Shown piece by piece: positions 6,032 to 8,051 of a DNA stretch of 8,051 nt. Below the pieces are notes generated by a model. It was not told where the DNA came from. It did no database searches and worked only from the letters and a program-made list of their open reading frames with translations. This stretch comes from an uncultured Lachnospiraceae bacterium (GTDB taxonomy: Bacteria; Bacillota; Clostridia; Lachnospirales; Lachnospiraceae). The stretch spans positions 1-8,051 of the forward strand of contig CAJOQO010000270.1 of NCBI GenBank assembly GCA_905236545.1. Reading direction: 5' to 3'. Numbering within the stretch: position 1 is the stretch's first letter; every line of letters starts with the position of its first letter. Position numbers and translations under genes: made by a program.

Positions 6032-7675
6032 TCAGCCTGTCACCGAGGATGCGTTCAGGGATCCGTCGCCGTTCGTCGAATAACCCACATTGACGTACAG
6101 GCCTGAATACAATCCCTCTGATGTGGAGATATCCGCACCGCTGGTATTAACGGTATAGGTATTGCCATCATCCCCGCTGATCGTGATGGTGTCCCCGGTC
6201 GCACTTGTCACTACGCCGGATACATATGCGCTGTTTCCTCCGCCGGACGAACCATCAGACGAACCACTGTTGCCCTGGTTTTCCTGATAAGTCTGGGTAT
6301 CTGTTCCGGAAGCCTGGCTCTGATCATAGGTCGTTCCTCCGCCGGCCGGAGCCGAATTGCTCAGCAGGGATTTCGAAATATAACCTGTTCCGGAGCCGGT
6401 CGATACCACAAACCAGTTATCCGTCTCACCAATGACCGTAACCGGCGTTCCTCCGCCAAGCGTCGCGCTGACATCCGATCCGGTACTCGGCTGTGTCCTG
6501 ACATTTACACCGTCTGATGTGTACATCGTCACCGCAGAGCCATAATTCGTCGCTGTCGCGCTCTCACCGTGCGCCACGGCATCTGCAGAACCGGTCCCGG
6601 ACTGATCCGTCGTATTCGTGTTCGAGTTCGTCTGATCTGTCTGCGCCGTCTGCGCCGTCTGCGTGGTACTCAGAAGATCCTTCCGGATATATCCGGTCTG
6701 TCCGTTCGCACTGATCTGATACCATCCGTTCGTCTCTCCGGTCACCGTTACAGGATCGCCTGCACTGAAGCCTCCGATGACATCCGTGTCGGTTCCCGGG
6801 CCGGATCTTACATTCACCGTATCAGAAGCATACAGGGTAGAGTTTGTTCCGTAAGATGCAAGCGAACCGTTTTCCTGCGTGGAACCGGTATTCGCTGCAG
6901 AAGCGGAGGTCTCTCCTGTATCCGGCGTTCCTGCAACTGTTGTAAGCGCCGTAACATTCTTAAGCTTCTCATCCTTCAGAACCGTGAAGCTGTCAACGGA
7001 ATCTTCCACGGCTTTCAGCAGTGCGCTGTTGTCTTCCGTAACAGTTCCCGTTATGACATAGGCCTGATCCGGAGCAACGATTCCATATGTGACGGAATAA
7101 GCCCACATACGTGCGGTGGCATTGTACTTCACCACATAACGATAAATATCTACATCGTCTGCCTTTTTCACCTCAAAACTCTGAATCTCATAAGCATTGG
7201 CATCGGAATACTGCTTTGTGAGCGCCGCTTCCAGTTCTTCCTTTGTCTTCTGGATGGACAAAGTCTTCATCGCGGACTCTGTGCTGGCATGAACGATATT
7301 AATCATCGCGTCGCTTCCGGAGGAAAAAACGCGCATCTCATCCGCATCCTGCGTCACCTTCCAGGTATTATCCGGAAGCGTGATCTTCACCGTACCATCT
7401 TTTGATGTATACTCCACTGAAGTGATCAGCTTCTGTGTCTCGCTCTCCGGCTCTGTTTCTGTTTCTTTCGGCTTGACGGCAGATGCGTTCTGAAGCTGAG
7501 TCTCAGGCTGCGCCTGCGTCTCAGCCTGCTCTGCCGGCCGGGCTGTCCCGGCCTGATCCGCCGCCTCACTCTCTTTTGTCGTCTCTACAGCAGTCTGGCG
7601 GTTCTGTCCGCATCCTGCCATACATACTGCGACTGAAAATATCAGCGCACTATAGATCCATCTGCTTCTCTTCAT
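6032..7675 (-). CDS. Lipoprotein with two SH3b domains and a C-terminal beta domain
   Basis: This 547-residue protein is predicted to be exported and anchored to the outer face of the membrane. Residues 1-21 are a lipoprotein signal peptide (MKRSR, a hydrophobic core, then lipobox MAGC), with Cys22 as lipidation site. A disordered Glu/Thr/Gln linker runs to about 83. A folded domain follows (84-238, starting VEYTSKDGTVKITLPDNTWKV), resembling PsbP/DUF1795-type envelope domains; that resemblance is uncertain. Two SH3b domains (about 280-336 and 382-439) each carry VNVR, PVTV.GET, W and TGYI.K.LLS, and are about half identical. They are separated by a QTAQTAQTDQTN-type linker. After a Gly/Ser linker a small beta-rich domain (483-547, VSGVVTSATGDTITI) recalls DUF5666. 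SH3b domains usually bind peptidoglycan. The frame is open 46 codons upstream, but GGAGGG lies six bases before the ATG at 7675, where the signal peptide begins. No enzyme domain is seen. Confidence 0.9.
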   Translation of the reverse strand: MKRSRWIYSALIFSVAVCMAGCGQNRQTAVETTKESEAADQAGTARPAEQAETQAQPETQLQNASAVKPKETETEPESETQKLITSVEYTSKDGTVKITLPDNTWKVTQDADEMRVFSSGSDAMINIVHASTESAMKTLSIQKTKEELEAALTKQYSDANAYEIQSFEVKKADDVDIYRYVVKYNATARMWAYSVTYGIVAPDQAYVITGTVTEDNSALLKAVEDSVDSFTVLKDEKLKNVTALTTVAGTPDTGETSASAANTGSTQENGSLASYGTNSTLYASDTVNVRSGPGTDTDVIGGFSAGDPVTVTGETNGWYQISANGQTGYIRKDLLSTTQTAQTAQTDQTNSNTNTTDQSGTGSADAVAHGESATATNYGSAVTMYTSDGVNVRTQPSTGSDVSATLGGGTPVTVIGETDNWFVVSTGSGTGYISKSLLSNSAPAGGGTTYDQSQASGTDTQTYQENQGNSGSSDGSSGGGNSAYVSGVVTSATGDTITISGDDGNTYTVNTSGADISTSEGLYSGLYVNVGYSTNGDGSLNASSVTG

Positions 7676-7681
7676 TCCGAA

Positions 7682-7687
7682 CCCTCC
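7682..7687 (-). promoter_or_regulatory. Shine-Dalgarno site fixing the lipoprotein start
   Basis: GGAGGG lies six bases before the ATG at 7675 on the minus strand. Starting here puts the signal peptide and lipobox at the N-terminus, which the longer open frame starting at 7813 would bury internally. I found no convincing promoter between this site and the terminator at 7751-7787. Confidence 0.8.
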
Positions 7688-7750
7688 GGTTCCAGCCGGC
7701 TTGCTTCGACTGATCTGTTCTGACTGAATATCAGTTTCCTGACACGACTT

Positions 7751-7787
7751 AAAATCAAAACAGGTACATTGCAATAATGCACCTGTT
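7751..7787 (-). terminator. Rho-independent terminator after the SH3b gene at the right edge
   Basis: On the minus strand AACAGGTGCATT (7787-7776) pairs with 7770-7759, 12 positions with one mismatch, around a short loop, and is followed by TTTTGATTTT (7760-7751, the first two bases shared with the stem). It begins 27 bases beyond the stop of the SH3b gene and sits inside the open-frame extension of the lipoprotein gene, which argues that this extension is not translated. Confidence 0.75.
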
Positions 7788-7813
7788 CCGGTACGCTTTC
7801 TCAGCTTCATCAA

Positions 7814-8051
7814 TCATCCGGCAACCATGCTTGCTTTGACATAGCCCTGGACGCCGTTGTAGTCAATCTGAACCCAGCCGTCTGCAGATCCGATCTGTGT
7901 AACAGTTGTTCCGGCATTCACCACGCCAACAACATTTCCATTCTCGACCGCATCCGAACGGATGTTGGCGTCGGATGTAATCGTAACCTGAGGACCGGAA
8001 GCCTGGCTTACCGGGGCTGCCTCCGCAGGGGCCGCTTCCGCAGGTGCTGCT
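7814..8051 (-). CDS. C-terminal part of an SH3b domain protein (runs off the right edge)
   Basis: Only the last 78 residues are in the window, ending at the TGA at 7816-7814. An Ala/Pro/Glu linker (AAPAEAAPAEAAP) leads into one SH3b domain: VTITSDANIRSDAVENGNVV, then GTTVTQIG, GWVQIDYNGVQGYVKASMV. The NIRSDA stretch is the usual position of the family's N-[VI]-R-x-x-P turn, and GW...GYV are core residues. The linker suggests that further domains or a membrane anchor lie upstream, outside the window. It is on the same strand as the SH3b lipoprotein and in the same reading frame, separated from it by a terminator. It is probably an exported, wall-binding protein, but no signal peptide can be seen here. 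Confidence 0.85.
   Translation of the reverse strand, partial: AAPAEAAPAEAAPVSQASGPQVTITSDANIRSDAVENGNVVGVVNAGTTVTQIGSADGWVQIDYNGVQGYVKASMVAG

Noticed and set aside
6569..7405. Plus-strand open frame antisense to the SH3b lipoprotein
   Set aside because: The Arg/Cys-rich translation without domain pattern is typical of an antisense shadow, and no ribosome binding site is seen.

Overview
The window looks like a chromosomal housekeeping segment of a Gram-positive bacterium of the class Clostridia, most likely a relative of the Lachnospiraceae. The grounds are the PcrA-type helicase, a YerC/YecD TrpR-like protein next to it, a DUF1836 protein, a clostridial-style 23S rRNA uracil methyltransferase, strong purine-rich ribosome binding sites, and SH3b-carrying surface proteins. 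I inferred this from protein families alone. I see no mobile element, CRISPR array, tRNA or rRNA.

Layout from left to right: (1) rlmD (minus, complete, stop at the left edge), with a 10-bp perfect inverted repeat in its leader. (2) A 109-residue membrane-anchored protein with a very acidic tail (minus), with its own promoter and a downstream rho-independent terminator. (3) pcrA (minus), preceded by a 68- to 76-residue uncharacterised protein that probably shares its transcript. (4) A 69-bp AT-rich divergent intergenic region with a good plus-strand promoter. (5) A DUF1836 gene, the only gene on the plus strand, with a MerR-like helix-turn-helix segment. (6) yerC (minus), converging on DUF1836 with only 6 bp between the stop codons. 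(7) A strong hairpin terminator usable in both directions. (8) A 547-residue lipoprotein (minus) with a membrane-proximal domain, two SH3b domains and a small C-terminal beta-rich domain. (9) Another terminator. (10) The C-terminal end of a second SH3b protein (minus) that runs off the right edge.

Functionally, one part is nucleic-acid housekeeping: RlmD modifies rRNA, PcrA handles transcription and replication conflicts and repair, and YerC and DUF1836 are small probable DNA-binding proteins. The other part is cell envelope: two adjacent SH3b proteins, one clearly lipid-anchored, and the acidic single-pass protein. I found no convincing new multi-gene system. The observations most worth following are the small protein upstream of pcrA whose C-terminal half resembles the Tudor-like tail of PcrA, the leader palindrome of rlmD, the MerR-like reading of DUF1836, and the way the two SH3b genes sit in one frame separated by a single TGA.
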